Source: Halalkalibacter alkaliphilus
GTDB taxonomy: Bacteria; Bacillota; Bacilli; Bacillales; Bacillaceae_D
Length of the DNA stretch: 64,000 nucleotides
Reading direction: 5' to 3'
NCBI RefSeq assembly: GCF_023555415.1
Contig: NZ_JAKRYL010000003.1
Span: 124,001 to 188,000, forward strand
Positions 50,769-59,713 of this stretch are shown piece after piece (within the stretch, counting starts at the first letter, position 1; every line of letters starts with the position of its first letter). The translations under genes were made by a program, and so were the position numbers. The notes under the pieces are model-generated. The model did no database searches. It was not told the DNA's origin and saw nothing but the letters and a program-made list of their open reading frames with translations.

Positions 50769-52599
50769 TAATTAATTCTTTCAATTGCGTAAGAATGGCT
50801 GTGAAAGCTTCCTTATTATCAACTTCACGGAAAGAAGAGAAAGGGTCTTTTTGTTTTTCTAATCGTTCAATCACTGCTGGTAGTGTAAAAGCATTCGGGG
50901 TTAATGAGTCGTTTACTTCATCCCAGTTTAATGGAGTAGCGATGAGCCCTTTTTCGCTCCCCCGAGGGGAATAAGGTGCGACAATGGTTTTGCCTTCATC
51001 ATGTTGGATGTAATCAAGGTATAGTTTATTGTTTCTGTTTTTCTTCAATCGTTCCGTCGTAAATAAATCGGGTTGCTGCTCACATAAAAACTGGCAAATG
51101 AATTGCGTGAAAATCCTTGTCTCCTGATATGTGAAGCGATTCTTTGGCAGCGGAATATATACTTGCAACCCCTTCCCTCCAGATGTTTTTACAAAGGAAG
51201 TTATGGTAAATTGGTCAAAGATCGCTTTCATTTGCTTTGCTGCAATAATAGCTAAAGAAAACTCGTTAGCTGATGGAGGATCTAGGTCAAATACAATTTC
51301 TGTTGGTTTGTCTGTATATCGTGTTTGAAAGGGGATATGAAGCTCAAGAGCGAGTTGATTCCCTAACCAAAGTAGAGTTTCGATATCATTACAGACGATA
51401 TAATTAATATCTTCAACCTGTTCGGTCTCAATAAAGTCAGGTGCATAGTCAGGACAATGCTTTTGATAAAAGCTTTCACCTGTTGCTCCATGTGGATATC
51501 TAATAACGGTAAGAAGACGCTCACGTAAAAATGGGAGCAAGTAAGGTGCTGCTTTTTGTAAGTAAAGTAAGTATTCATCTTTTGATACTTCAATCGTTGA
51601 CCAAATTGGTTTATCTGGATTGGTGATTGTAATATTATCAGGAATGGGATGAAGCTGCCGCTGCATATGGTGCCAAGTGCATTCTGGAGGTTCCTGATTA
51701 AAATTAAAAGCATGGAAACGTGGTTCACGCAATTGCTTCCCGTCAAAGTCAATACAAGCAATGTCAACGCAAATAGATGGTGGTAGCTCCCATATATTTG
51801 GTCCTCGTTTCGTCCCGTTGTTTTCAAAGAAAGCAAATAACGTTTTTTCTTCATCTTCTGTCAGTCCATGCTTAAAAATAACAACCTCTATAAGGTCAGT
51901 TCCTTGAAAGATAGCACCGTGAAAATAACCGTTGCTTTTATCGAATTTCGTTAATATAACGGAAACAAAGCGATAGTTCTTTATTTTAAGCCAATTGGAG
52001 GTTCGCTTTTCGCTTTCCCACGGACTTGTTGATCGTTTGGCAACGACTCCTTCTCCATTGTTGGAAACAATTTTATTCCACAAATAGCCTTCTTCAGTGA
52101 AAACATCGATTAATTGCAGTCGGCTACTGTTTTTATAATCAACAGAAGTAGGTAACCGTTTTTCAGTAAAAAAGCCTTCTAATATTTCTTTTCTTTTTTT
52201 TAGAGTTCGGTTAACAAGCAGTTCGCCCTTTAGTCTCATAACGTCAAAAACGATAAAGTGACATGGAAATTCTTTAGCGTGTTTTGTAATATTTGATTGA
52301 TTTTTCATTCGTCCTCGAACTTGAACCGTAGAAAAATGACTCTGTAAATTATTTCTTAAATTCACAAGTTCTCCGTCAAAAGTGAGTGGTATAAAATCTT
52401 TAAGTAAAGGATAAATTTCCTCACAATACTTAATTATTTCAGGGAAATGAAGGTTTAATTCTTTTCCATTTCGACTGATTAACTTAGGTATTTCTTCATC
52501 CCAATACAACAAACAACGAAATCCATCATACTTCGTTTCATAAATCCATTCCTCGCCTGAAGGAAGATCGGTTGCAGGGGATAATAACATTGGTTTCAT
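50761..52599 (-). CDS. ligD: DNA ligase D (ligase-polymerase) for non-homologous end joining
   Basis: A 612-aa LigD of the Bacillus architecture: N-terminal ATP-dependent ligase, C-terminal primase-like polymerase, no nuclease domain (B. subtilis LigD is 611 aa). The adenylated lysine is Lys23 in 'ETKYDGF', with 'FDGELV' and 'EGVVAKR' further on. The polymerase domain has the catalytic 'IVFDLDPP' near residue 450 and 'SGGKGLQVYIPL'. I use the ATG at 52599, after AGTAGGTG; the ORF could begin at a GTG 9 bp earlier. It is divergent from ku across 113 bp. Together they repair double-strand breaks, mainly in germinating spores. Confidence 0.95.
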   Translation of the reverse strand: MKPMLLSPATDLPSGEEWIYETKYDGFRCLLYWDEEIPKLISRNGKELNLHFPEIIKYCEEIYPLLKDFIPLTFDGELVNLRNNLQSHFSTVQVRGRMKNQSNITKHAKEFPCHFIVFDVMRLKGELLVNRTLKKRKEILEGFFTEKRLPTSVDYKNSSRLQLIDVFTEEGYLWNKIVSNNGEGVVAKRSTSPWESEKRTSNWLKIKNYRFVSVILTKFDKSNGYFHGAIFQGTDLIEVVIFKHGLTEDEEKTLFAFFENNGTKRGPNIWELPPSICVDIACIDFDGKQLREPRFHAFNFNQEPPECTWHHMQRQLHPIPDNITITNPDKPIWSTIEVSKDEYLLYLQKAAPYLLPFLRERLLTVIRYPHGATGESFYQKHCPDYAPDFIETEQVEDINYIVCNDIETLLWLGNQLALELHIPFQTRYTDKPTEIVFDLDPPSANEFSLAIIAAKQMKAIFDQFTITSFVKTSGGKGLQVYIPLPKNRFTYQETRIFTQFICQFLCEQQPDLFTTERLKKNRNNKLYLDYIQHDEGKTIVAPYSPRGSEKGLIATPLNWDEVNDSLTPNAFTLPAVIERLEKQKDPFSSFREVDNKEAFTAILTQLKELIKG

Positions 52600-52659
52600 A
52601 AATGTCACCTACTTTATCATCTAGATACTATTTAAGCTGTAACAAATGTTAGACAACCA

Positions 52660-52690
52660 TACATAATTGTAGGCAAAAACTTGCATATTA
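52660..52690 (+). promoter_or_regulatory. Possible SigG promoter for ku
   Basis: TACATA (52660-52665), an 18-bp spacer and CATATTA (52684-52690) match the SigG pattern with one mismatch per box. B. subtilis ku (ykoV) is forespore-expressed, which fits. Confidence 0.45.
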
Positions 52691-52712
52691 AAAGAAAAAG
52701 TAGGTGGTCCTC

Positions 52713-53579
52713 ATGCATACAGTTTGGAAAGGGAGTATTAGTTTTGGTCTTGTTAATATTCCGATTAAACTTCACACTGCAACAGAGAACAAAGATATTA
52801 AATTGCGACAAATACACAAAGAGTGTCATACCCCTATCAGCTATCAAAAGGTTTGTCCAGGTTGTGATAAAGAAGTAAAGAATGAGGATATTGTTAAAGC
52901 GTATGAATATGCAAAAAACAAATTTGTTGTACTAGATGATGAGGAACTTGAAAAGTTAAAAAAGGAAAATGAAGAAAAGGCAGTTGAGATTATTGACTTT
53001 GTGAAACTAGAAGAAATTGATCCAATTTATTTTGAAAAAAGCTATTTTATTGCCCCTGATAACGGTGGGGGGAAAGCGTATTCACTGTTACGCAAAGCAT
53101 TAATAGAATCAGGGAAGATAGGTATCGCAAAAATCATTATCCGATCAAAGGAACAATTAGCTGTTGTACGTGTATATGAAGATACTCTTTTAATGGAAAC
53201 GATCCATTTCCCTGATGAAGTGCGTAATGTACAAGATGTTCCGAATGTACCTTCAGAACAATTAGTTGAACAAAAGGAACTGGATACAGCGCTTATGCTT
53301 GTTGAGCAATTAACAACATCATTTGAACCTGAAAAATATACAGATGAGTATCGAACAGCATTAATGGAATTAATTGAAGAAAAGAAATCAGGGAAGGAAA
53401 CGGTTACAGCGGCAGAGAAAGAACCAGCCGCCGCTGCATCGAATGTTACAGATTTAATGTCTGCTCTTCAAGCTTCTCTTGATAAAACAAAAACGAAGAA
53501 GCCTACAACAAGAAAGAAGAAAGCACCAGCCAAGAAAAAAGCAGTTGAACCAGCAACAAGCGCAAGAAAGAATGCCTGA
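52713..53579 (+). CDS. ku: Ku double-strand-break end-binding protein
   Basis: A 288-aa bacterial Ku that forms a ring on broken DNA ends and recruits LigD. It begins 'MHTVWKGSISFGLVNIPIKLHTA' (partial). The core has 'HKECHTPISYQKVCPGC' with a CxxC pair and 'YFIAPDNGGGKAYSLLRKAL'. The last 35 residues are a Lys/Ala/Thr-rich basic tail like those that add DNA affinity. I use the ATG at 52713 after GTAGGTGGTCCTC. It is divergent from ligD, and both have a very similar AGTAGGTG ribosome binding site. Confidence 0.96.
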   Translation: MHTVWKGSISFGLVNIPIKLHTATENKDIKLRQIHKECHTPISYQKVCPGCDKEVKNEDIVKAYEYAKNKFVVLDDEELEKLKKENEEKAVEIIDFVKLEEIDPIYFEKSYFIAPDNGGGKAYSLLRKALIESGKIGIAKIIIRSKEQLAVVRVYEDTLLMETIHFPDEVRNVQDVPNVPSEQLVEQKELDTALMLVEQLTTSFEPEKYTDEYRTALMELIEEKKSGKETVTAAEKEPAAAASNVTDLMSALQASLDKTKTKKPTTRKKKAPAKKKAVEPATSARKNA

Positions 53580-53618
53580 GCGAAAAAGAGAATTAGGGAT
53601 CATTTAAAAAGCTTGTGT

Positions 53619-53668
53619 GAGAGACCACTGAAAAGGTCATTTTTCACCTTTTTTCAGTGGTCTCTCGT
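53619..53668 (+). terminator. Terminator after ku
   Basis: GAGAGACCACTGAAAAGGT pairs with ACCTTTTTTCAGTGGTCTCTC (53646-53666). It is a strong stem of the CACTGAAAAGGT family also seen at 19583 and 49513. Confidence 0.8.
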
Positions 53669-53748
53669 GTTTACCTTTTTAGTGACTACTTTTAGAAGTA
53701 ACAACGTCGTGGAAGAGGTAAAGCTCCTATTTTCTATAGAACTACTAT

Positions 53749-53774
53749 GTTTTATATAGTAAACTATTAGGTAT
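53749..53774 (+). promoter_or_regulatory. SigB-like promoter for the hybrid kinase operon
   Basis: GTTTTA (53749-53754), a 14-bp spacer and AGGTAT (53769-53774) match the general-stress SigB consensus GTTTAA-N12-15-GGGTAT with one mismatch in each box. It lies 35 bp before the ATG. Confidence 0.6.
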
Positions 53775-53808
53775 GATCAAAAAAAGTCAGGAGTAGGTTG
53801 TTAAAACG

Positions 53809-56532
53809 ATGAAATTAATTACAAAGCTAATCATTGGGTTGGGCTCAATACTTGGGATTATTATTATCTTGAGTACGACCGTTTTCTACACGTTAACCGA
53901 ACAAAATACAAGCATGCGTGAAATTGTGACAGAAGACCATCAAAAGATTGTACTAGCGCAAAAGCTAAACTATGAGACAAATACGATAGCCAGAGAAATG
54001 AGAGAGCTCTTGCTAATGGACTCAAATGCTGAAGTAACAGAAAAGATCACGATTATTAATGAAGCTTTAGATAATCAAGTAACGATATTAGATTCCCTCC
54101 AACAAATAAGCTCATTAAATGAAGAAGAACGGTCTTCAATTACGTCTATCTACCAAACTAGAAATGATTATAATGATATGGTTCAAACGGTTTTATCTTT
54201 GGTTTCAACTGATGATTATATAGTGGCAACAAATTATTTAATAAACGAAAATGAACAATTACGAAGAGGTATGATAGAAGAAGTCGACTTATTTGCAGAA
54301 CAAGAACAGCTACTTCTGATAGATAGATTAACTGATTCAGAAGCTGGTTACCGTAGTACGATTACATATTTAGTTATCCTAACAATTATTTCGTTAGGAG
54401 TCGTTACGACTATTACATACTCGATTGTTAAAAATATATCTTCTAGCATTAACAGTGTACGCAAAGTAATAACGAGTGTCAGGAGTCATCCTTTAGATAG
54501 GCTACCTCGAATTGAAGTGAAGTCAAAAGATGAAATCGGCGAAATAGCCATTGCCTATAACAATATGGCAGATTCTCTGGAAATCGTAACAAAGCAAGAA
54601 AAGGAAATTGCAGAATCGTTAAAAGAAGAGAACTGGATTAAATCGAGATACGCCGAAATTGCAATGAAGTTTCAAGGTATCAAAGACTTAAATGAGTTTG
54701 GTACGGTCTTTATGACGAATATTGCACAATTTGTAAGAGCCACTTATGGAGTTATTTATTTGAGAGGGGAAGGAAATACGTTATCTAAAATTTCCTCATA
54801 TGCCTCTGATGACAGTACCATTGGCAAGGAAAAAATACACTTAGGACAAGGATTAGTTGGACAATGTGCAGCTGATAAAAAACTGATGATTTTTGATCAT
54901 CTTCCAGGAGGCTATGTGTCCACAACATCTGGTTTAGGAGGAGCTGCTCCAACATCACTTATTCTTTTACCTATCGAATTTGATCAAGAGGTTGTTGGTG
55001 TTTTAGAATTAGCTAAATTTGAGCCGTTTTCTCAATCTGAAGTCAGAATTCTAGAACAGCTAAGTCAATCATCTGGATCAAGCATTGAACGGATATTAGA
55101 TCATATGAAGATTGAAGAGCTACTTACTGAGTCACAAACTCAATCAGAAGAGTTGCAAACTCAATCAGAGGAGCTTCAACAACAGCAAGAAGAGCTTCGC
55201 TTAATTAATGAACAATTACACGAACAATTTAAACAATCCGATGAGAAAAAGCAAGAGCTTGAATTGATCAAAAAGGATTTAGAAGAAAAAAATCGAAATA
55301 TTAAACTTGGGTCAAGGTATAAGTCAGAGTTTTTGGCAAATATGTCGCATGAGCTCAGAACGCCTTTAAATAGCATGTTGATATTATCACAAATGCTAGC
55401 TGAAAATGCTAATGGCAATTTAACAAATAAGCAGGTAGATCATGCATCAACGATTTATTCATCAGGACAGGATTTGCTAGACTTGATCAATGATATATTA
55501 GATTTGTCTAAAATTGAATCCGGTAAAATTGATGTGTTCCCAGAGGAAGTGCTAATTAGCGACATCAAAGCATTCGTTCAGAGACAATTCGCACCAATTT
55601 CTACTCAAAAAGGAATAGATTTTAACATCGTAATTGAGCCCAATACTCCAGCGATTCTCTTTACAGATGACCAAAGGTTAAAACAAATACTTAAAAATTT
55701 ATTATCGAATGCTTTCAAATTTACTAGTGATGGCAAAGTAGAGCTTCATTTTAAAAAAGGGAAGGAAGCAGATGGGGTAAAAGTTGCCTTTTCGGTTTGT
55801 GATACTGGGATTGGAATTGATCCGAGTAAGCAGCAAAGCATTTTTGAGGCGTTCTATCAAGAGGATGGTACGATTACTCGTAAATATGGCGGTACAGGAC
55901 TCGGGTTATCAATAAGTAGAGAGCTTTCAGAGTTGTTAGGTGGTTATATTGAAGTAGAAAGCACAGAAGGTGAAGGTAGTATGTTTACTTTGTACCTACC
56001 AGATTATCACCAACAACCTGAGCTGAATGAATCAATTATTGATGAAGTGGCAGGGACAATTGAGGAAGAGACCTTCATAATAGATGAAGCTATTGAGGAA
56101 TCAGATGATAAGCTTACGGTGGAAAAGGAACAGGGACAGGATATGACAAAAGAACAGTTAAAAAATAAAACGGTTCTTATTGTTGACGATGATATGCGGA
56201 ATGTTTTTTCACTAACAGCAGCCTTAGAAATGCAAAATATGAATGTCATTTTTGCTGAAAATGGAATTGACGCTATCGAGGCCTTATCAGAATATGAGGA
56301 AATTGATATCGTCTTAATGGATATCATGATGCCTGAGATGAATGGATATGAAGCAATGCAAGAGATTCGCAAAAATGAAAAATGGTCCAAGTTGCCAATT
56401 TTGGCATTAACTGCAAAAGCAATGAAGAATGATCGAGATAAATGCATTAAAGCAGGGGCTTCAGATTATATTAGCAAACCTGTAAACATGGAACAACTTC
56501 TTTCGCTAATGAAGGTTTGGCTCCATAAGTAG
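53809..56532 (+). CDS. Hybrid sensor histidine kinase (RsbK-like architecture)
   Basis: A 907-aa membrane sensor. TM1 is at about 5-28, an extracytoplasmic all-helical sensor at 30-183 (CHASE3/4-helix-bundle type), TM2 at 185-208, HAMP to about 262, GAF at 290-430, and a Gln/Glu-rich coiled coil at 432-500. HisKA follows with His514 in 'MSHELRTPL', then an HATPase with 'NLLSNAFKF' and 'DTGIGIDPSKQ', an acidic linker, and a C-terminal receiver with 'IVDDD' and phospho-acceptor Asp838. The next genes are a CheR-type methyltransferase and a second kinase. This order matches B. cereus RsbK-RsbM, which control SigB. A SigB-like promoter precedes it. Confidence 0.92.
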   Translation: MKLITKLIIGLGSILGIIIILSTTVFYTLTEQNTSMREIVTEDHQKIVLAQKLNYETNTIAREMRELLLMDSNAEVTEKITIINEALDNQVTILDSLQQISSLNEEERSSITSIYQTRNDYNDMVQTVLSLVSTDDYIVATNYLINENEQLRRGMIEEVDLFAEQEQLLLIDRLTDSEAGYRSTITYLVILTIISLGVVTTITYSIVKNISSSINSVRKVITSVRSHPLDRLPRIEVKSKDEIGEIAIAYNNMADSLEIVTKQEKEIAESLKEENWIKSRYAEIAMKFQGIKDLNEFGTVFMTNIAQFVRATYGVIYLRGEGNTLSKISSYASDDSTIGKEKIHLGQGLVGQCAADKKLMIFDHLPGGYVSTTSGLGGAAPTSLILLPIEFDQEVVGVLELAKFEPFSQSEVRILEQLSQSSGSSIERILDHMKIEELLTESQTQSEELQTQSEELQQQQEELRLINEQLHEQFKQSDEKKQELELIKKDLEEKNRNIKLGSRYKSEFLANMSHELRTPLNSMLILSQMLAENANGNLTNKQVDHASTIYSSGQDLLDLINDILDLSKIESGKIDVFPEEVLISDIKAFVQRQFAPISTQKGIDFNIVIEPNTPAILFTDDQRLKQILKNLLSNAFKFTSDGKVELHFKKGKEADGVKVAFSVCDTGIGIDPSKQQSIFEAFYQEDGTITRKYGGTGLGLSISRELSELLGGYIEVESTEGEGSMFTLYLPDYHQQPELNESIIDEVAGTIEEETFIIDEAIEESDDKLTVEKEQGQDMTKEQLKNKTVLIVDDDMRNVFSLTAALEMQNMNVIFAENGIDAIEALSEYEEIDIVLMDIMMPEMNGYEAMQEIRKNEKWSKLPILALTAKAMKNDRDKCIKAGASDYISKPVNMEQLLSLMKVWLHK

Positions 56533-56555
56533 TTTAGAAGAGATGGTGAGTGCCG

Positions 56556-57422
56556 ATGATTGATTCGTCTTTAATCCAAACTCATGAGGAACGCCTGAAT
56601 GAGATAGAGAGAACAGAAATTGAATTATTACTTGAAGGGATTTATCAAACGTACGGGTATGACTTTCGAAATTATGCCTATTCATCTATTAAAAGAAGGA
56701 TATGGTACCGTGCTCAAATAGAGGATGTTAAGACCATATCAGAATTTCAGGCAAAAGTGTTGTATCAACCTGAATTGATGAAACAATTGTTACGTGATTT
56801 CTCCATTAATGTAACAGAAATGTTTCGAGATCCAAGTTTCTTTAAAACATTTCGTACAGAAATTGTACCCGTATTACGAAATTTACCTTACATTCGTATT
56901 TGGCATGCAGGTTGTTCATCAGGGGAAGAAGTATATTCTATGGCTATTGTTTTGTTTGAAGAAGGGCTTCTTGAAAAAACAAAGATTTATGCGACCGATA
57001 TGGATGAGGAAATTATTGAGAAGGCAAAGCTTGGCAAAGTATCACTTGAACACATGAAATTATACACGAAGAAATACCATCAAGCAGGAGGAAAGAAGGA
57101 ATTCTCGGTATACTATTCTGTGTGTGATAATGAGGTAGTATTTCATTCTTTCCTTATTGAAAATATTGTCTTTGCTCACCATAATCTAGTAACTGATTAT
57201 TCCTTTAATGAGTTTCACATGATTGTTTGTAGAAACGTACTTATTTATTTTAATAAGAAACTAACTAATCGAGTGTATTCTCTCTTTTATGATAGTTTAA
57301 GTGAAAATGGTTATTTAGGTCTTGGCTCTAAAGAGTCGATTAGCATGTACCGTTCAGCAGAATTATACGAAGAAGTAAATTCTGCTGAGAAAATATATAA
57401 AAAAAAATCAGAAGTAAATTAG
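56556..57422 (+). CDS. CheR-type protein-glutamate methyltransferase (RsbM-like)
   Basis: A 288-aa SAM-dependent methyltransferase of the CheR family. The N-terminal helical domain has 'YGYDFRNYAYSSIKRRI' and 'FSINVTEMFRDPSFF'. The SAM-binding domain has 'WHAGCSSGEEVYSMAIVL', an Asp in 'YATDMDEEII', and 'VCRNVLIYFNKKL' in place of the NPPY-like motif. I take the ATG at 56556 after GGTGAG; an in-frame GTG at 56550 is an alternative. No chemoreceptor is nearby. Standing between two kinases, it likely methylates the upstream hybrid kinase, as RsbM does to RsbK in B. cereus. Confidence 0.9.
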   Translation: MIDSSLIQTHEERLNEIERTEIELLLEGIYQTYGYDFRNYAYSSIKRRIWYRAQIEDVKTISEFQAKVLYQPELMKQLLRDFSINVTEMFRDPSFFKTFRTEIVPVLRNLPYIRIWHAGCSSGEEVYSMAIVLFEEGLLEKTKIYATDMDEEIIEKAKLGKVSLEHMKLYTKKYHQAGGKKEFSVYYSVCDNEVVFHSFLIENIVFAHHNLVTDYSFNEFHMIVCRNVLIYFNKKLTNRVYSLFYDSLSENGYLGLGSKESISMYRSAELYEEVNSAEKIYKKKSEVN

Positions 57423-57434
57423 AGAGGTAATGTT

Positions 57435-59024
57435 ATGTCTGCTCACGAAAAGGTTGCAATACTAATGGTCGATGATCGACCAGAAAACCTAATGGCTTTA
57501 GAGGCTGTGTTAGACTCAGAACACTATTTATTAGTAAGCGCAAAGTCAGGGGAAGAAGCTTTAAAGAAAGTATTACAATATGATTTTGCGGTAATTCTAT
57601 TAGACGTCCAAATGCCAGGTATAAATGGATTTGAGACGGCGGAAATCATCAAACAAAGGAAAAGTTCATGCCATATTCCAATTATATTTATAACCGCGTT
57701 AAGTAAAGCGAATGAACATGTTTCAACGGGCTACTTAACCGGAGCTATTGATTACATATTTAAACCATTTAATCCGATAATTCTGCGAAGCAAAGTCGAA
57801 GCATTTGTGCAAATTTATCGAAAACAACAAGAAATTGAGGAAAAGAATTCTCAATTAGAAAAACAGTCTGTAGAATTGCAAGAAAAGCAAAATAACCTTG
57901 AAAATATTGTTATTGAAAAAACAAAGGAATTGCTAAAAGCGAATGAGGAACTTAAGGTATCTCACGAACGATTCCAAAAGATATTTCAACTTAGTCCTAA
58001 TTTAATGGCCATTCGTTCATTAGCTGATCAACGATATGTTGATGTAAATCAAAGTTGGATTCAGTTTTCTGGGTATCAGTTCGAGGAGCTTGCTGCATTA
58101 ACTAATGACGTACTAGCCATTCACTCGGATACAGGGGAGCAAAATGTTGCGGGGGCAAGCCCGAAAGATTTACAAGTAGGTATTTATAATAAAGAAATTA
58201 CATATGTGACAAAAAAAGGGGAAAGGAGAGAAGGATTGCTTTCAACAGAAACAGCAACGATCAATGGTGAACCTTGCGTCATTAGCACTATTACAGATAT
58301 AACAGAACTAGTCGATTTAGAAAAAGAGGTTTCCCGCTTAGATCGATTAAATCTAGTAGGAGAAATGGCAGCAGGAATTGCTCATGAGATACGTAATCCG
58401 ATGACAACCGTACTAGGCTTTCTTCAGTTAGCCAAAAATCAGAGTCATCATCCACAGCCAGAGGAATACATAAATTTGATGATTGATGAGCTGCACCGGG
58501 CAAACGGAATCATTACAGAGTTTCTGACGTTAGCAAAAGATAAAGCAAATAATCGAAAGAAAAAAGACTTAAATGAAATTGTAAAGACATTGCATCCTTT
58601 ACTAAGAGCAGAAGCACTGATGAATAACAAAGTTGTTTTATTAGATTTAACAGAATGTCCATTGCTTTATTTAGATGAAAAAGAAATTAGGCAGTTAATT
58701 TTAAATATAGGATTAAATGGTTTAGAGGCAATGGAAGCTAACGGGACATTGACATTAAAGACATACATAAGTAACGAAAACGTTATTCTAGAAATTGCAG
58801 ACACTGGCCCTGGAATTAAGAAGGAGGTATTGGAAAATATCGGTACACCGTTTTTTACGACAAAAGATGAAGGGACAGGACTAGGCTTAGCTATTTGTTA
58901 TAGTATTGCCTCACGCCATTGTGCCAATATAGACGTAAAAACAAGTGAAAAAGGAACTTCTTTTATCATTTCTTTTCAGCAGACAGCAGTAGAGACACCG
59001 CAAGTTGCAAATAGACTTTCTTAA
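57435..59024 (+). CDS. Response regulator-PAS-histidine kinase protein
   Basis: A 529-aa soluble signalling protein with an unusual order. An N-terminal receiver domain (1-125, 'VDDRPENLMALEA', phospho-acceptor Asp57) leads to a coiled coil (about 130-178) and a PAS domain (about 178-295). HisKA has His317 in 'IAHEIRNPMTT', and an HATPase follows with 'DTGPGIKKE' and 'GTGLGLAICYSI'. There are no membrane segments. It starts 12 bp after the CheR-type gene. The receiver could accept phosphate from the upstream hybrid kinase. It corresponds in position to the kinase following rsbM/rsbK in B. cereus. Its output partner is not in the window. Confidence 0.92.
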   Translation: MSAHEKVAILMVDDRPENLMALEAVLDSEHYLLVSAKSGEEALKKVLQYDFAVILLDVQMPGINGFETAEIIKQRKSSCHIPIIFITALSKANEHVSTGYLTGAIDYIFKPFNPIILRSKVEAFVQIYRKQQEIEEKNSQLEKQSVELQEKQNNLENIVIEKTKELLKANEELKVSHERFQKIFQLSPNLMAIRSLADQRYVDVNQSWIQFSGYQFEELAALTNDVLAIHSDTGEQNVAGASPKDLQVGIYNKEITYVTKKGERREGLLSTETATINGEPCVISTITDITELVDLEKEVSRLDRLNLVGEMAAGIAHEIRNPMTTVLGFLQLAKNQSHHPQPEEYINLMIDELHRANGIITEFLTLAKDKANNRKKKDLNEIVKTLHPLLRAEALMNNKVVLLDLTECPLLYLDEKEIRQLILNIGLNGLEAMEANGTLTLKTYISNENVILEIADTGPGIKKEVLENIGTPFFTTKDEGTGLGLAICYSIASRHCANIDVKTSEKGTSFIISFQQTAVETPQVANRLS

Positions 59025-59039
59025 AAAATCAATATTTTT

Positions 59040-59065
59040 GTTTACATAAAGCACAAACAGGGTAT
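59040..59065 (+). promoter_or_regulatory. SigB-like promoter for the 47-aa gene
   Basis: GTTTAC (59040-59045), a 14-bp spacer and a perfect GGGTAT (59060-59065). It matches the SigB consensus at 11 of 12 positions and lies 37 bp before the ATG. Confidence 0.7.
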
Positions 59066-59101
59066 GGGAATATAAAACACCATTGCAGGAGGTATGTGCA
59101 T

Positions 59102-59245
59102 ATGAATGGAGATGTTAAATATCCAAGTTTAAGGCGCTCTGTTGAAAAAAACTTAACTAGAAAAACAGATGAAAAAGAAAGACGCTTTATAAAATGGTTA
59201 ATAAATAAAGCAAATAATAGCAAGATGAATAAGGGAACTTTGTAA
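59102..59245 (+). CDS. 47-aa basic hypothetical protein
   Basis: GGAGG 9 bp before an ATG opens a 47-codon frame: MNGDVKYPSLRRSVEKN, then LTRKTDEKERRFIKWLINKA and a short Asn/Lys-rich end. It is highly basic and probably one or two helices. I do not recognise a family. It has its own SigB-like promoter and follows the stress-signalling operon by 77 bp, so it is probably a small general-stress protein. Coding is supported by the promoter, binding site and charged, helix-like composition. Confidence 0.6.
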   Translation: MNGDVKYPSLRRSVEKNLTRKTDEKERRFIKWLINKANNSKMNKGTL

Positions 59246-59345
59246 AAATGTAAGATTCGATTGGCTGCAAATATGGTCCCAATTTTTCTCATTATATTTT
59301 GTCATAGTTGACAAATACTAACGGAGAAAGAAGGAGGGGTTTATA

Positions 59346-59585
59346 TTGGCTAATCAGAAGGATAAAAATTCCGTAAAGTCATCAGAAGGCGTCGCAGAGA
59401 ATTCATATCAACCTTCCGATTATAAAAGTACAGAGGAAGTTGAACAAGGATTAGCGGCAACGCATGAGCAAGTAAGTGATGCCTATGTTGAAGGCACGAT
59501 TGATGGTCAAATTGATAATTATGAGGGACAAGATTTAGATCTTTCAAATGAGGGTTATCAAAAAGATGGGTCTAAAGAAAAGTAA
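59346..59585 (+). CDS. YozQ-like (DUF4025) small protein
   Basis: A 79-aa, very acidic and hydrophilic protein. 'YQPSDYKSTEEVEQGLAATHEQ' and 'VSDAYVEGTIDGQID' (quoted separately) match my memory of B. subtilis YozQ. The start is TTG at 59346, after AAGGAGGGGTTTATA. The function is unknown; small acidic proteins of this sort are often spore-associated. It stands alone with a terminator after it. Confidence 0.75.
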   Translation: MANQKDKNSVKSSEGVAENSYQPSDYKSTEEVEQGLAATHEQVSDAYVEGTIDGQIDNYEGQDLDLSNEGYQKDGSKEK

Positions 59586-59597
59586 ATAATAAGGCTG

Positions 59598-59636
59598 GAG
59601 GTGTCTAAGTGGTTGAAACCTAGGCACCTTCTTTTT
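59598..59636 (+). terminator. Terminator after the YozQ-like gene
   Basis: GAGGTGTCTA (59598-59607) pairs with TAGGCACCTTC (59621-59631), followed by TTTTT. Confidence 0.8.
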
Positions 59637-59663
59637 GTAGTTTGAGGTTTTTAAATGAAAAAA

Positions 59664-59698
59664 GGGTGCTAGAAGATAAACCATCTTTCCGAGCACCC
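59664..59698 (-). terminator. Terminator of the minus-strand 47-aa gene
   Basis: GGGTGCT...AGCACCC with an inner GAAGAT/ATCTTTC pairing. On the minus strand it runs into TTTTTT, ending the small gene at 59714. Confidence 0.8.
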
Positions 59699-59713
59699 AA
59701 AACATAAGGAAAA

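Noticed and set aside
56007-56447. 146-codon minus-strand frame
   Set aside because: Ser/Ile-rich antisense shadow of the receiver domain of the hybrid kinase.
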